Origin: Ascochyta rabiei
Taxonomy: Eukaryota; Ascomycota; Dothideomycetes; Pleosporales; Didymellaceae
Direction of reading: 5' to 3'
DNA: 64,000 nucleotides
Assembly (NCBI RefSeq): GCF_004011695.2
Contig: NC_082417.1
Coordinates: 186,001-250,000, forward strand
This document shows positions 34,320 to 44,959 of the stretch, in pieces. A model generated the notes under the pieces. The model was not told the DNA's origin. It saw only the letters and a program-made list of their open reading frames with translations, and did not search any database. The number at the start of each line of letters is the position of its first letter. The first letter of the stretch is position 1. A program made the position numbers and the translations under genes.

Positions 34320-36560
34320 AGGATTACTACGTTAACGCTTCTACTAACTATTAGGTTAGAGTCTAACTCCTTTATAAGCTTCTAGAACATTACTTAGATA
34401 TGACTCTAGAAGACTTAGTCTCTAATAGTAATCCCTTATACTTCTTAACATAGAATTATAGTTAGAATCTAGTTCTTAGATAGATTAGGTAGGTCTACTA
34501 TTCTATTATCTAAGCTAGTTATTAAGTGCTTTCTCTTTTGCTAATTTAATAGTAGAATAGTTTCTAATACCCTCTCTTATAATAGCAGTTTAATAATAGT
34601 ATATAGCTAACTGTAAGGTTAGCTAGTAAAAGGTACTATTTACTTACTCTCTATTAGCAAAGAGCTTAACCCTAACAAGTCTTTAATATCTACTACTAAC
34701 TTAACTCTAGTATTATTGTATACTTACTTAACTATAGCTTATTAAAATATTAAAAGTCTTTCTTTTCTATTAACAGCTCTCTAAGCTCTTTCTAGGATAG
34801 TATTAACTTAGTAGTTATGTGCCTTACCTAACCTAGTTACTATATTTAAGAAGAAGCTATCTTTGACGTTATATGCCTCTAGTATAATATCCCTATTATT
34901 AATATTATTAAGACTATAAACTTTATAATAGTTATTATAAAGGATTTAGAAGTTCTAAAAAAAGTGTAATAACTTAGAGTCTAGCTTATAATTATCTATT
35001 ATAGTTAGTGCACTAATACTTCTAATAATCTTTTCTTATATGTCTAGGCCTGGCCTAAATCTATACATTACCCCTTTAGGCCTAGAGTCTACACCTTTAA
35101 ATAGATTAGGCTTAACTACAGTGGCTAGCTAGTCTAAGACATCTTGTAAAACTTTAAAGTACTCTTAAATCTTCTGTTTTAACTAATTAAGTTAATAAGT
35201 AGGTAGAACAGATCCTTAGATAGGTTTAATTTAATAGTAAGTAGGGCTAAAATAGTATCTGTATTAACTATCCTAGTTAAGTTAAAAACTGTACTACTCT
35301 ATATAGGTAAGTGCTCTATATAATTTACACTTATAGGCTTAGTAGTTTAGCTCTCTATATATATTATAAGAGTTACTATACTCTCTTTCTTAAGAGTAGT
35401 TTACTTCTTATCTTAGGTTAACGTTTCTAGGTACGTTAGTAATGTAAAAGCTATTGTTCCTTTCTTAGGTAGTACTAGCTCTAGTTACTTAAGAAATAAA
35501 GTAGGCGTAATTAGTAAGAGACTAAAGGATCTCTCTTATCTAATTATTAGAGTTTATAAGGGTGCTAACCTCTGCTAGAGATAGCTTCTATCTGCCTGTT
35601 GCCTAGATAAGCTCTTTAACGTCTTTATTAACACTAGGAGGTAGAGGTATTTTACTCTTACTACCCTAACTAGCTAGTTAATCCTTAGCCTAGGTAACAA
35701 TAGACTTAGTATTAATTAGCTCCTTAGTGCTGTTTATAAGGTGCTAGGTTTCCTTAGTATATTTATTATCTCTTCTAAGCACTAATTTCTTTAAGCCTTA
35801 GCGCTGCTTATACACCCTTTTTATAAAATTATAGATATTATTAAGTATAAATAAAGATTAATCCTTTATATCTAGCCTGTTTTGCATATTAAAGAGGATA
35901 AGGTCTTTATTAACCTTTAGCAGTCCTAAGAAGAAGTAGTATCCTTTCTTAGAGGTTAGAAATTAATTATTCTTCTAATATATATTACTATATACTATAA
36001 AGTTAGTATAGTAGTGTAATAGTCTAGAGAAGGCTTAAGAGGTTTCTTTAATATAGGCTTTAAGGAACACTTAATCACCTATAGGTTAAGTAGTGTCCTA
36101 GTCTTTCTAGTAATCCTTTATAGTAATCTAAAGCTTAACCTAATTATCTAAAGCGTATAGTTTTAGGCGTTTAATAAACCTTCTATAGTAATTATAGCAG
36201 TAGTTAGAAAGAACCCTAACCTTCTACTTATTACTTAACCCTCTATTTTCTGCTATGTAGTTATAGTTATTAAGAAAGTCTATTACCTCTTTTCAATTAA
36301 AGAATAGTTAGATAGACCTTCTCTTTATTAGAACAATAACCTAATAGCTATTTCCTGTTAGAGAAGATAGTATCTCTATAGAGTCTAAAGGGTTGTCTAT
36401 ACTAGTGTATATTAATCCTTAGTAGTCTATTATATTAAGTAGATAATAGTTTCTTATAATTAAAGTAATTTTAATTACTCTATCTTATTAGAGTAACTTC
36501 GTCCCTGTCTTTTATGTTCCTCTTATCCTAAGTCCTAAGAAATAGGGCTAAGTAGATTCT
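34320..36560 (-). pseudogene. D gag region
   Basis: A minus-strand coding-like frame between leader and pol, for example L-S-N-Y-S-L-I-E-K-R near 36290 and Y-I-V-I-Y-I-R-R-I-I-N-F near 35980. Stops are mostly Gln-type. No zinc knuckle was found. The position argues for gag. Confidence 0.5.
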
Positions 36561-36716
36561 AAGAAATAGAGCTAAGTAGAACTATGCAGATAATATATAT
36601 AATAAGCATTAGAAATTAGACTAAGATAGTCCCTTAGCTAAGTCTTTTCTAGGTTAATAAGATGCCTACCTTGTTTTAAATTTGTTTTTCTTGTTTTCTA
36701 AATAATAGGTCTAATA

Positions 36717-36950
36717 GCAACGTTCTGGTCCAGAATTAATAGGATAATTCCTAGGCTGTGCCCTAGCCTTTAGAGTAGCAGATATTTAGATAATAACATC
36801 CTAGTCTAGAATTAACAGGATAATTCCTAGGCCGTGCCCTAGCATTTAGAGTAGCCGATATTTAGATAATAACGTCCTAGTCTAGATTTTAAAAGGGTAA
36901 TTCCTAAACTATACCCTAGCCTTTAGAGTAGTAGAATTTTAATATTACCT
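36717..36950. repeat. Three 76 bp tandem repeats in the D leader
   Basis: Units begin CAGAATTAATAGG, TAGAATTAACAGG and TAGATTTTAAAAGG at 36731, 36807 and 36883, with period 76. All contain TAATTCCTA and CCCTAGC. The third unit is more RIP-mutated than the first two. They lie between the 5' LTR and gag. Confidence 0.88.
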
Positions 36951-36983
36951 GCTACACTATACCCCCTAGTTAGGTTACTATTT

Positions 36984-37237
36984 TATTCTAGTATAAGTAC
37001 TAAAGTATCTTATTAGTAGGCACATTAGGAAGAATACTTATTATTATTATTATTAAGAGTTAAAGAGATAGGTAATATAGTAGTTAAATTCTATAAGTAA
37101 GTGTTTCTAGTTATTCTTATAGGTGTTCTACCTTAATAGTTCCTATTAAGGTCTCTTATACTTCTCTACTAGCTAGATTACGTATACTAGCTAAGTATTA
37201 TAGTTCTTACTAAGGAAGTTACTGTATATACTAGTAT
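36984..37237 (-). repeat. D right (5') LTR
   Basis: 254 bp matching 25789-26046; starts TATTCTAGTATAAG and ends CTAGTATA, followed by the target duplication GTAAT. The adjoining plus-strand segment at 36961-36983 would hold the primer-binding site, which I could not assign. Confidence 0.88.
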
Positions 37238-37245
37238 AGTAATAG

Positions 37246-38480
37246 TAGCACGTATATTTAAGCTAAATATGTAAGAAATAGGCGCTATAAGGACTATAGT
37301 GTAAGAAATAGCTAATAATCTCCTTACTACACGTAGTAAAGGACCTATTAGCAAGAACTAGGTAGACAGATTTAGAACGCGTACTAAGAAGGTTAAGCTT
37401 TAACATAGTAACTTATATAATTGTTAATAAGCCCTAAATAAAGATCTACGCGTTATAGAGCCCTAGTTTAAGCTAGTTAGAAATATAAAGAAGAAGTATA
37501 GAATTCTAGATAAAGATACATACTTAACTTTAATACGTCTAGCTTTATAATAGGTATAATTACTGCTTAGATAGTCTTTATAGGCTCTAAGAAGTAAAGC
37601 AATTCTAAGAAGATATAGCTAGGTAATTATAACTAGGTTATAATTATCTAGAGTATCTACGCTAGTAGGTAGGCTATTCTACTCTTTATTATCTTTAGTA
37701 GTAAGATTCTTATATTAAGCTAGTATATAGAACTACCTTACAACTAGGTAATTAAGACTAGTACTAATAGCTAGATAATAAATAAGCTTAGTATAAGGTA
37801 GCTAAAGTACTTTAATATATATATAAAGGAGCGTACTATAGGTATATACTATCTACTAATTATAGATAGCTATAAGAGCTACTAGAGCTATAAGAGCTAC
37901 TAGAGCTATAAATTCTATAAGTACTATAAGGAATAGAAGATTATTACTTTCTATATACCTTCTTACTTATTATACCTACTATAGCTACTTAATATAGGCT
38001 ATTTTACACCTTTAAAGTAGGTATACTCTACTAAGATTAATAGCTAGGTAAGGTACTCTATTACGTAAGTTAAGAAAGAGACGTTCTTACTAGCCTTTTA
38101 TATTACTTTTAATAAGGTAATTACAAAGGAAAATATCCTAGTAAGCTTTAGAGGCTCTAGTTTAGTACCCTACAACCTAGAGTAAGTACTATTAAAGCTT
38201 AATATAGTGCTTTACACGCTAATACCTCTACTACTAGAGGCTACCCTATAGAGTTAAAAACGCTAGCTACCCTAAAGGAGATAAAGGTGTAATTAACGCT
38301 AGTTTATAAGCGTATATAAAGGTATAGAGAATTACTAGTCTCTTCTCTTCTATAGGCTGTTAATTTGCTTATAAAAGGTATAGCTATTATAGGTTATAAT
38401 TTAGTGTTGTAGGTATAGAAACTAGCTAGTATTTATAAGGTAATAGCTACTCTAATAGAGTAGTATAGTCGTAAAAGAAA
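37246..38480 (+). pseudogene. B1 transposase (Fot1/pogo DDE type)
   Basis: The N-terminal CENP-B-like part reads K-N-stop-V-D-R-F-R-T-R near 37345-37370 (the stop for Trp of 'KNWVxRF'). The DDE core begins near 37500 (D-K-D-T-Y) and includes A-I-P-L-F-I-I-F at about 37665, then W-L-K-Y-F-N-I-Y-I-K-E-R-T (Trp now a stop) and Y-Y-L-L-I-I-D-S-Y-K-S-Y at about 37845-37880, carrying the second catalytic Asp. A K-Y-C-K-E block follows. The extreme N-terminus lies left of D at about 25700-25788. Confidence 0.85.
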
Positions 38481-38812
38481 GTATATTTAAATAGAGAAGA
38501 GTTTTATAGTAGGTAACGTATAGGATTTAATAGCTAAGAAGGACTATAGTAGTAGAGAGGTAGCTAAATAGCCTAAAGAGAGGGTATATAAGAAGAGGCA
38601 CTATAGGTATTATAGTAAGACTAGCTTTAATATATATACCTATATAGCGGAAATTATAGATATAGATAATAGTAACGCTTCTAAATAGTATATTAGGCTA
38701 GAGTAATTATTAGTATAGTGTTGTAGTATAGTAGTAATAGTCTATAATAGTTATAATTTTAGTAAGAGGTAACTACTTAGTAGTAGTAACTACTTAGTAG
38801 TAAAACATATTA

Positions 38813-39640
38813 GATTAGTAACTTTACCTATTTGTCTTATACTACTAAGATAACTAGTCTAAACTTCTTCTAATTATTAATTGTGCCTAGCTTACTCTAC
38901 TACATTCCTTAATTAGAATATTGCCTTACTAAGCTATCTATAGTAGTAAGCCTAAACAGAGTTAGAATTAGAATAGAGCTAATTTAGGTATAAACCTTAT
39001 TAAGAAACTTAATTATAAGAATACTTTAGTATTAGCTACCTATATACATAACGCCTAGAAGGTAGCTAAAGAAAATATAGAGAATGCTTAAGACTATAAA
39101 CACTCTATAGTTAACAGCTACTATTACCCTATAAACTAGACTGTTAGTAATAAGGTATATCTTTCTACCTAGAACTAAAAAATAGAGTAACTAAGCTAGA
39201 AGCTATCTAACTAGTAGGAAGGACCCTTTAAGGTCCTAGAGTAAGTAGGTTACTTATATTATTTAAAACTTCTACTAGGCTTAAAAATATATAATATATT
39301 TGCAATAAATGTCTTATATAATAATCTAAATAACCTCTTACTTAAATAAAAGCCTTAAAACCTAGAGGTATCCCTATCTAAGGTATAGAAGAATAGGAAG
39401 TTTAAGATATTTTAGCTAGTAAGATTATCTACTAGAAGCTTAAGTACTATGTAAGCTAGGTTAGGTATAATCTATACCTAACCTAGTATTCTATAGAGAA
39501 CTTTATATAAGCTCTTTATAAGCTACGGTTATACTATAATAAGTACCTTAATTAACCTAGGCCTCTAAAGACACTAACTAAGTAGATTAAAGTGTAGGAA
39601 GAAGGCTAGGAGATTTAGTAAGCATAAAGACATCTTAATT
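38813..39640 (+). pseudogene. F1 pol, 3' part (integrase end and chromodomain)
   Basis: Continues the F1 integrase after B1. It includes L-A-Y-S-T-T-F near 38890, then E-G-P-F-K-V-L-E-Q-V-G-Y near 39220-39255, then P-Q-N-L-E-V-S-L-S-K-V near 39355. These match the 'WEGPFKVLEKVG…PxPLEVDGE..VEKIL' linkage to a chromodomain. The chromodomain itself reads weakly to about 39560, with Y-P-T-W-Y-like residues. F2 shows the same part at 49823-50200. Confidence 0.8.
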
Positions 39641-39744
39641 TAGAAAAGAATAAAGAAAATCTATTAAATCTTAAGCGCCTCTAACTGCGTTATACATTAG
39701 AAAGATAAAAAAAAAGAAAAAAAAAAAAGAAGAACTCTTCTTAC

Positions 39745-40227
39745 TATATAGTTAAAGAAACTCTCTTATAGGTCCTTAATGTTACTTATAACAGAGTTAC
39801 TATTAGCTAGAATATCTAGCTTATTAGCACTACCCTTCTTCTTAGGAGATAGAGTAGGTGCTAGCTTTACTAATACCTCTCTAACTCTAGTACCTTAATA
39901 GACTATCTCTTATCGTAGCTTAAATACCTCTCTAGTTAATACCCCTATATTCTCTACTAACTCTACTATCCTTCTTCTCTCTAACATCTCTCTCTTAGTT
40001 AGGCTAATATAGTACTAGTGTAGCATTATATTAGTAGTAGAGATTTCTTTAAGCTAGGTAGTTACTACCTATACTATACTTGCTAGATTCTTTACTAACT
40101 CTATAATAATATACTAGGCATTCTACCTTAACTCTGCTACCTCTGCTACTAACTCTATATCCTCCTTCTCTTTTCTTACCTCTTACCTCTATATAGTAAG
40201 GTTACCTAAAAAAGTTATATATTCTAC
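39745..40227 (-). pseudogene. F1 antisense ORF between pol and 3' LTR, about 160 codons
   Basis: On the strand opposite to pol, one frame runs with only TAG/TAA stops at Gln or Trp-like positions: V-E-Y-I-T-F-L-G-N-L-T-I, E-V-R-K-E-K-E-D-I-E-L-V, N-L-A-S-I-V, L-T-K-R-E-M-L-E-R-R-R-I-V-E-L, and a C-terminus L-A-P-T-L-S-P-K-K-K-G. It is rich in Glu, Lys, Leu and Val with a coiled-coil look. The same protein is readable antisense in F2 (50215-50700), with one single-base deletion and one short in-frame deletion. It converges with pol. No family is recognised; an element-encoded accessory protein is the simplest reading. Confidence 0.65.
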
Positions 40228-40229
40228 AC

Positions 40230-40847
40230 TAGCGTAAACTAGAACCTAGAAACTGTTAGTATTAGGTAAGAACAGGGAAATATTATACTTACTAGGTAAT
40301 ACTACTTATTCTTAAGTATATAATAAGTATACTTAGATAAAACACCTTAAGAAAGCTATAATAAACCTCTCTCCCCCTTATAAAGGCGTAAACTAAATAA
40401 ATATAGATAACCCTATAGGCCTCTATAAGAGTACTAGGTAGAACTAATATTAGTATAGTAACTAAGTAATAAAACCTATTATTATTCTAGTAAGAATGTA
40501 AGGCAGTATAGTAGGTGTGCTTATAGTAAGAAATAGTATCTATTAGAGTAAGAAAAGGTATAAGAATTATTTGTTTATATATATATAAGAGGTGCCTAGA
40601 TAATAATAATAATAATAAATAGATAGTGTACTATATAACAAGGGTAACAGCCTATTCTTACTCTAAAATTAGGCAATAATATTATACAAAAGAAAGAGTT
40701 ATCTTTACCTTAGATAAAAAAAATAATATAAAATTAAAATAATATAATAGTAAGATACTAATACCCTATAACAACGCTAAATACGTATACTTCTACTAGA
40801 AGACATTAATATAAATTTTTATACGTATTAGAACAATCTATATATAT
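40230..40847. other. F1 sequence between the antisense ORF and the PPT
   Basis: It is conserved with F2 at 50700-51310. It probably contains the start and upstream region of the antisense ORF. Minus-strand fragments are visible but no continuous frame. I see no other gene. Confidence 0.45.
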
Positions 40848-40864
40848 AAGAAGGGGAAAGGTAG
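40848..40864 (+). promoter_or_regulatory. F1 polypurine tract
   Basis: AAGAAGGGGAAAGGTAG directly precedes the 3' LTR; F2 has AGAAGGGGGGTAG in the same place (51315-51327). Confidence 0.75.
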
Positions 40865-41030
40865 TATAATATACTAGTTACCTAAAGCCTTATCTAATTT
40901 CTCTATAACTTAGTACTGTTATATCTATGTCTATTCTATACTCTAGGCTAGCACTCTAATTTCTTTTTAACTCTTATAACGTTTAAAAGGCATAAGGTTA
41001 ATAGGTATAGAGAGCTAGTTTTTAAGTATT
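40865..41030 (+). repeat. F1 3' LTR, truncated
   Basis: It matches the first 166 bases of the LTR at 20767-21050 up to TTTTTAAGTATT, then stops abruptly. The second half is missing and unrelated sequence (G) follows. Confidence 0.82.
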
Positions 41031-42154
41031 AAATATATTACTATTCTACTCCCTAGTATATAAAATAACTTATTTTTAATTTCTTATAAATAAAATAATA
41101 TAATCCTAAAGGTAGAGAAGTAAGCTAATATTAGAAACTAGAAACTAGATTATTATAGCTAACAGCTACCTAGAAAAACTCTAAGTAAGGGTAAAGTAAC
41201 TAATAAAGCATTATAAAAGCACTAATTTAGTAACTCTAGGTTAGAGGGAAATTTAAAAACCTAAAAAAAGTTATTAAAGCCTAAGAACTTCTATAAGGAG
41301 CTAGTTATTACAATCTACAGAACATAGAAAGGATTTACCTAATTAAAGTTACTACAGCATAGTAATTATAATAATAGAATAAATAATAAGTAAGTAATAA
41401 TTATAGTATTAGTACTTAGATAAAGGCTAAGGGGACACATAACCTAATTAAGGCTTAGCGTAATTAGAATAATTAGTAATTAGTATAATTAGTGCTTATT
41501 ATAAATAGAGGATGTATAATACTAATTATTCTATGTTACTACTAAAATTATTATAGTATATAGCCTATAGAAACATAACGTTTAAGGTTTCTATTTAACT
41601 TTATTAACTAACTTTATTATTAGATTATCTTAACTCTACTTTAACAATAGATAGTCTACTCTATACTCTTCCTTATAAACCCTAGTTACTACTGTCTTTA
41701 ACTAGACAAATACCTCTTTAAGAACCCCTACCTATACTTATCTCTAAGACCTAATTAATTAATTACTCATAGACTTTATCTAAAGTGTAAAACTTAACAT
41801 TTTAAACACCTCTAAGATAACTACTAAAGGATCTTATACTACCTCTAGTAGCTCTAGTATAAATATAGAAGTAGAACTAACTATCTATACTTTAACTATA
41901 TATATTAATAAACTAGATTAATACTATAGAGAATGTAGTAAGCTTAATAACTAGCTTATATAGTAGGCTCTTAATAAGTAGTCTATATTACTATCTACAG
42001 ATAAGGTATAGTATTTAAATAGATTAAACTATTTATTTAGTAATACTAGGCTAGCAATATAATAGAAGACGTAGATACTTAGATAAGTAATTTTTATATT
42101 TTATAGAAAAAGATTAAATTAGTCTTTAGAGTGTCTAATAATCCTATTATTACT
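41031..42154 (+). mobile_element. G: fragment of an unassigned LTR retroelement (LTR/leader and gag start)
   Basis: This sequence is not shared with A-F. A TATA-like box TATAAATAG at 41510-41518 lies in AT-rich sequence, suggesting an LTR promoter. From about 41800 to 42150 the plus strand holds a frame with Gln-type stops, including Y-I-N-K-L-D, K-L-N-N and L-S-T-D-K-V, that has the look of a gag N-terminus. It is cut by C2 at 42155. The rest of the element is not in the window. Confidence 0.45.
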
Positions 42155-42236
42155 TGTTTAATGTAAAATAATTTAAAGAAAGTAATACAACTACAAATAA
42201 AAACCTAAAAGAACACTTCTTAAATAAACTATAATA

Positions 42237-44099
42237 ACGTACTCTACAGGTAAGCGGATTAAACGGGTAAGCAGATTACTCTGCCAAGACCACACTAAAT
42301 TTCTACCCTATTATAGCTCGTATTAGCCCACTTTAGCCTTGTATACAGTAGTGCAGTATATAATATTATTTAGAAACATCTTCTACAGCCTTCTTACATA
42401 TACGTAAGTTATGTCTAACATTGTAGCACTTTGTATAGCGTCTTTAGGTTACTTCCCCTCCTTTAGCGCGCACTTGCTTCTTTACCTTCTTACTATTACT
42501 ACACGCCCTAAACTTAGTTAGAGTAGTTAATTAAAGGCCTTCCTTAGCTGTTAGGACTCCCTCCTGCTGTAATTGCTTTCTTTTATGCAATTTACGTCGC
42601 GTAGCAGCCTTATTTACTGCTTAAAGCCTAGTAATCTCCCTTTAAGCCAACACTAGCTTATACGCTACTATAGCTGCGCCTTTAGTAAGCTTTTTAAAGG
42701 CCTTAACTATTAAAGTTAGTGAGCTGCTTGCATGCCTTTGAATCCTCTCTCGAACTAGCGTTAATTGCGACCCTAATTGTAGGGTAGTGCTTAGGGTTTA
42801 GGACTGCTAGGGCTTATCTTCTACAGTAGGTAGCGGTAGGGTACGTAGGCGGACATTAAGACCTATTATAACCCGTTCTAGGTTAAGGGGGACTATTCTA
42901 GCGCCTTAGAAGCCTTCTTAGATATTGCTAGAAGTAAATGTCTCCTTATAGGCGTCTATAAAGCATAGTAGAAACTTAGTTTTAGTAATATAAGTAATGT
43001 AGTTACGTATAAGATTCTTAGCTTAGCGCCTATATACCTTCTTTAGAGGGGTAAAACTACCTATATCTAGTAGTTATAAGAGGTAAGATAAGTATAGAGG
43101 CATACACAGTGTAATAATCTTTACTTCCTTATAGTATTGTTAGAAGTTAAGGGAGTTATAGCTCTTATAGCTGTTAATAAGGAGTAGCTAGTATACTCTT
43201 TATGTGCGCGTCTTTATATAGGCATTAAAGTACTTTAACAAGTCTAGACTAAGCTTATTAGTAGTCTATCTTTTCTTAGACACTTTAACAACCTAATTAT
43301 AGGGCAGATTGTCCTCTTTATACTAGGTAGAGAGGTAGTTACAGCCTTTAAAGATAAAAAAGAGTAGAATAGCCTACTCTATACTATTAATGCCCTATAT
43401 AACTATTATCTACTTATAGTTACCCTACTATACTACCTTTAGCTGTCCTTAACACTCTAAGCCTATAATAACTACTTCTATTAATATCTAGCCTATTATA
43501 AAGCCTGTCTTATTAAAGTTATATATGTTATTATCCTAGATACTATACTTAGCTTTAATATTTGCTATAAGCCTAAACTAGCCCCTAATAATCTCTAGAT
43601 CCTTACAGAGGGCTCTCTTGTAGTCGTACTTACAATTAAACCTTACTTTAAGGTTAGGGCGGCGCTTAACAAACATGTTAGGCTAGTTTATGCTAACATA
43701 GCCTATATTACGCTTAGCACGCAAAGAATTAGCTATATTAGCTATAGCAGCTAGCTAAGAAGTAAATCCTTATACATCTAGCTTAAGGATATACTTAGTA
43801 ATTATGTCCTCCTTAATCTAGTCTATAATCTGTTGAACTAGCGTATAATTAGCTTGTGTAGGTCGTTCTGTGTATTAAGCGTGTAGTGTACTATAAGGTG
43901 CGTTATATATAGCTGCAGCGCGTTATACAGTAAGCGTCGCGTCTTGTTTAATTGCCTAGAGCGCAAGCTGTATCGCAGCTTCTCTTAAGGGCGTAGATTA
44001 ATGTTGTTGTTAAGGCATTACGTGGTAAGGTGGAGGTTTAGTGTAGTCTTAGCAGAGTGATCTGCTTACCCGTTTAATCCGCTCACCCGTAGAGTACGT
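42237..44099 (-). mobile_element. E1: Fot1/pogo-like TIR transposon, 1,863 bp, least mutated element
   Basis: E1 is complete, with TIRs of about 62 bp at 42237-42298 and 44038-44099 that differ at about five transitions. Ends are ACGTACTCTAC and GTAGAGTACGT, with TA duplications at 42235-42236 and 44100-44101. It sits in the left LTR of C2. Unlike all neighbours it retains many CpA/TpG sites (line 42721 has 6 TpG and 1 CpA against 3 TpA). One transposase gene lies on the minus strand. Copy E2 (51719-62706) is much more heavily mutated. Confidence 0.93.
42301..44018 (-). pseudogene. E1 transposase (Fot1/pogo type, about 570 codons)
   Basis: The frame starts at ATG 44018 (M-P-stop-Q-Q-H) and continues without an obvious frameshift to about 42301, broken only by TAG/TAA at Gln or Trp-like positions. 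In order: an HTH_psq/CENP-B-like N-terminus (A-A-I-Y-N-A-P-Y-S-T-L near 43910); a DDE domain starting near 43520 with N-I-Y-N-F-N-K-T-G-F, then G-I-N-S, A-I-L-L-F-F-I-F-K-G and L-L-L-I-N-S-Y-K-S-Y near 43200-43160 (catalytic Asp now Asn); L-L-D-V-G-C-F-T-P-L-K near 43070; and a C-terminal helical region with E-I-T-R-L and H-K-R-K-Q near 42600-42560, typical of Fot1-family transposases. Inactive. Confidence 0.88.
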
Positions 44100-44860
44100 T
44101 AAAGAAATTATAGTAGAAACTATTTCTAAGTAGATATAGTTAAAGCTAAAATATAAGCTATAGAAGTCTAGTAATACTTATAAGCCTAGTAATAGGTATA
44201 ACATACCTAATAAACTAGATAAAATATTACCTAAGCTCTACTAGTCCTAACTAAGCCTCTAAAAAGAATAGTAGTTAAGGAATAGATAAAATACACAAAT
44301 TCTGTAATAAAAACCTTAGAGTTAGGAGTAATCTATTATTTATTATATAAGCGTATCTTATACTAGATATATTACTAACTAGTATATACTATCTAAGATT
44401 AGTAAGCCTATACTACTGGTAGCGCTAGTGTAATAGATTATTCTAAACTAACCTTCTAATTTCTTGCTTATAATTGTGTTAAAACGCGTTTTTAAAGGTT
44501 TCTTCCCTAATACTAGAATAAACCTAGTAAGACTAAGTAAAAATAGAGAGTATAAGATTATAATACTCTAAGTATAAGAGTACTAAGAATAAATCTAAAA
44601 CACTAAGTGTGTTACTAGGAGGTAACCTAAAACTAAATCTAGCCCTATCTAAAACCGGATCTAGGCCTATCTAAAACTAGATTAAGGCCTATCTAAAACT
44701 AGATCTAGGCCTATCTAAAACTAGAAGCTATCTATCTAAAGTTATATAAAAAACATAGAGATTATTTATTCTAGATTATCTAATCTTAGGAAGAATAAAT
44801 ACTACTCTCTCTCTGTAGTTACTAAATTAATTAGTTTAACTATTACTTCTATTTTCTATA

Positions 44861-44874
44861 GGTTATAAGCCTAG
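44861..44874 (+). promoter_or_regulatory. C2 primer-binding site
   Basis: GGTTATAAGCCTAG directly follows the left LTR, identical to the C1 site on its own strand. It is GGTTATGAGCC after undoing one RIP change, which fits initiator-Met half-tRNA priming. Confidence 0.6.
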
Positions 44875-44959
44875 CATACTATTATCTAAATATTATCTAA
44901 ACTAATTATCTCTTAATTAACACCTCTTAGAGTTAAAACAGCACTAATCTACAATTCTA

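Larger units (their letters stand above)
25789..37237 (-). mobile_element. D: 11.4 kb Gypsy-like LTR retrotransposon with a third ORF
   Basis: D is bounded by direct repeats of 258 bp (25789-26046) and 254 bp (36984-37237), with GTAA(T) on both sides as target duplication. The uninterrupted target is visible in B2 at about 61275. Coding is on the minus strand: leader with a triple 76 bp repeat, gag, pol, then a long unidentified frame. A pyrimidine run at 26051-26065 (purine on the minus strand) next to the left LTR is the polypurine tract. It is much longer than typical fungal Gypsy elements (5-8 kb). Confidence 0.88.
25491..38810 (+). mobile_element. B1: Fot1/pogo-like TIR transposon, split by D
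   Basis: B1 starts ACGTGTTTTACTACTAAG and ends with its inverted counterpart AAAACATAT (originally AAAACACGT). The TA duplication is at 25489-25490 and 38811-38812. Without the D insertion it is about 1.87 kb, the usual length for Fot1/Pot2 elements. Each end carries two copies of an 18 bp subterminal unit (GTTACTACTACTAAGTA). It interrupts the F1 integrase gene. The second copy, B2, is 52449-61572. Confidence 0.9.
20767..41030 (+). mobile_element. F1: Ty3/Gypsy chromodomain-type retrotransposon, split by B1
   Basis: F1 is a plus-strand Gypsy element: 5' LTR 20767-21050, gag-pol 21100-25488 continued at 38813-39640, an antisense frame at 39745-40227, a polypurine tract at 40848-40864, and a 3' LTR that breaks off at 41030. 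Transposon B1, itself carrying D, sits in the integrase gene with a TA duplication. Without B1 the element is about 6.9 kb. The sequence after 41030 belongs to a different element, so the right end and target duplication are lost. Confidence 0.9.
42155..44860 (+). repeat. C2 left LTR, interrupted by E1
   Basis: Segment 42155-42236 (TGTTTAATGTAAAATAATT…) and segment 44102-44860 join across E1 to give one Copia LTR. The second segment ends TTTTCTATA and carries the AGGCCTAGATCTAG array at 44630-44735, with one unit disrupted. Confidence 0.88.

Noticed and set aside
39705..39735. Poly-A run as a LINE 3' tail
   Set aside because: It is a Lys-rich stretch near the end of F1 pol; no LINE reverse transcriptase or target duplication is associated with it.
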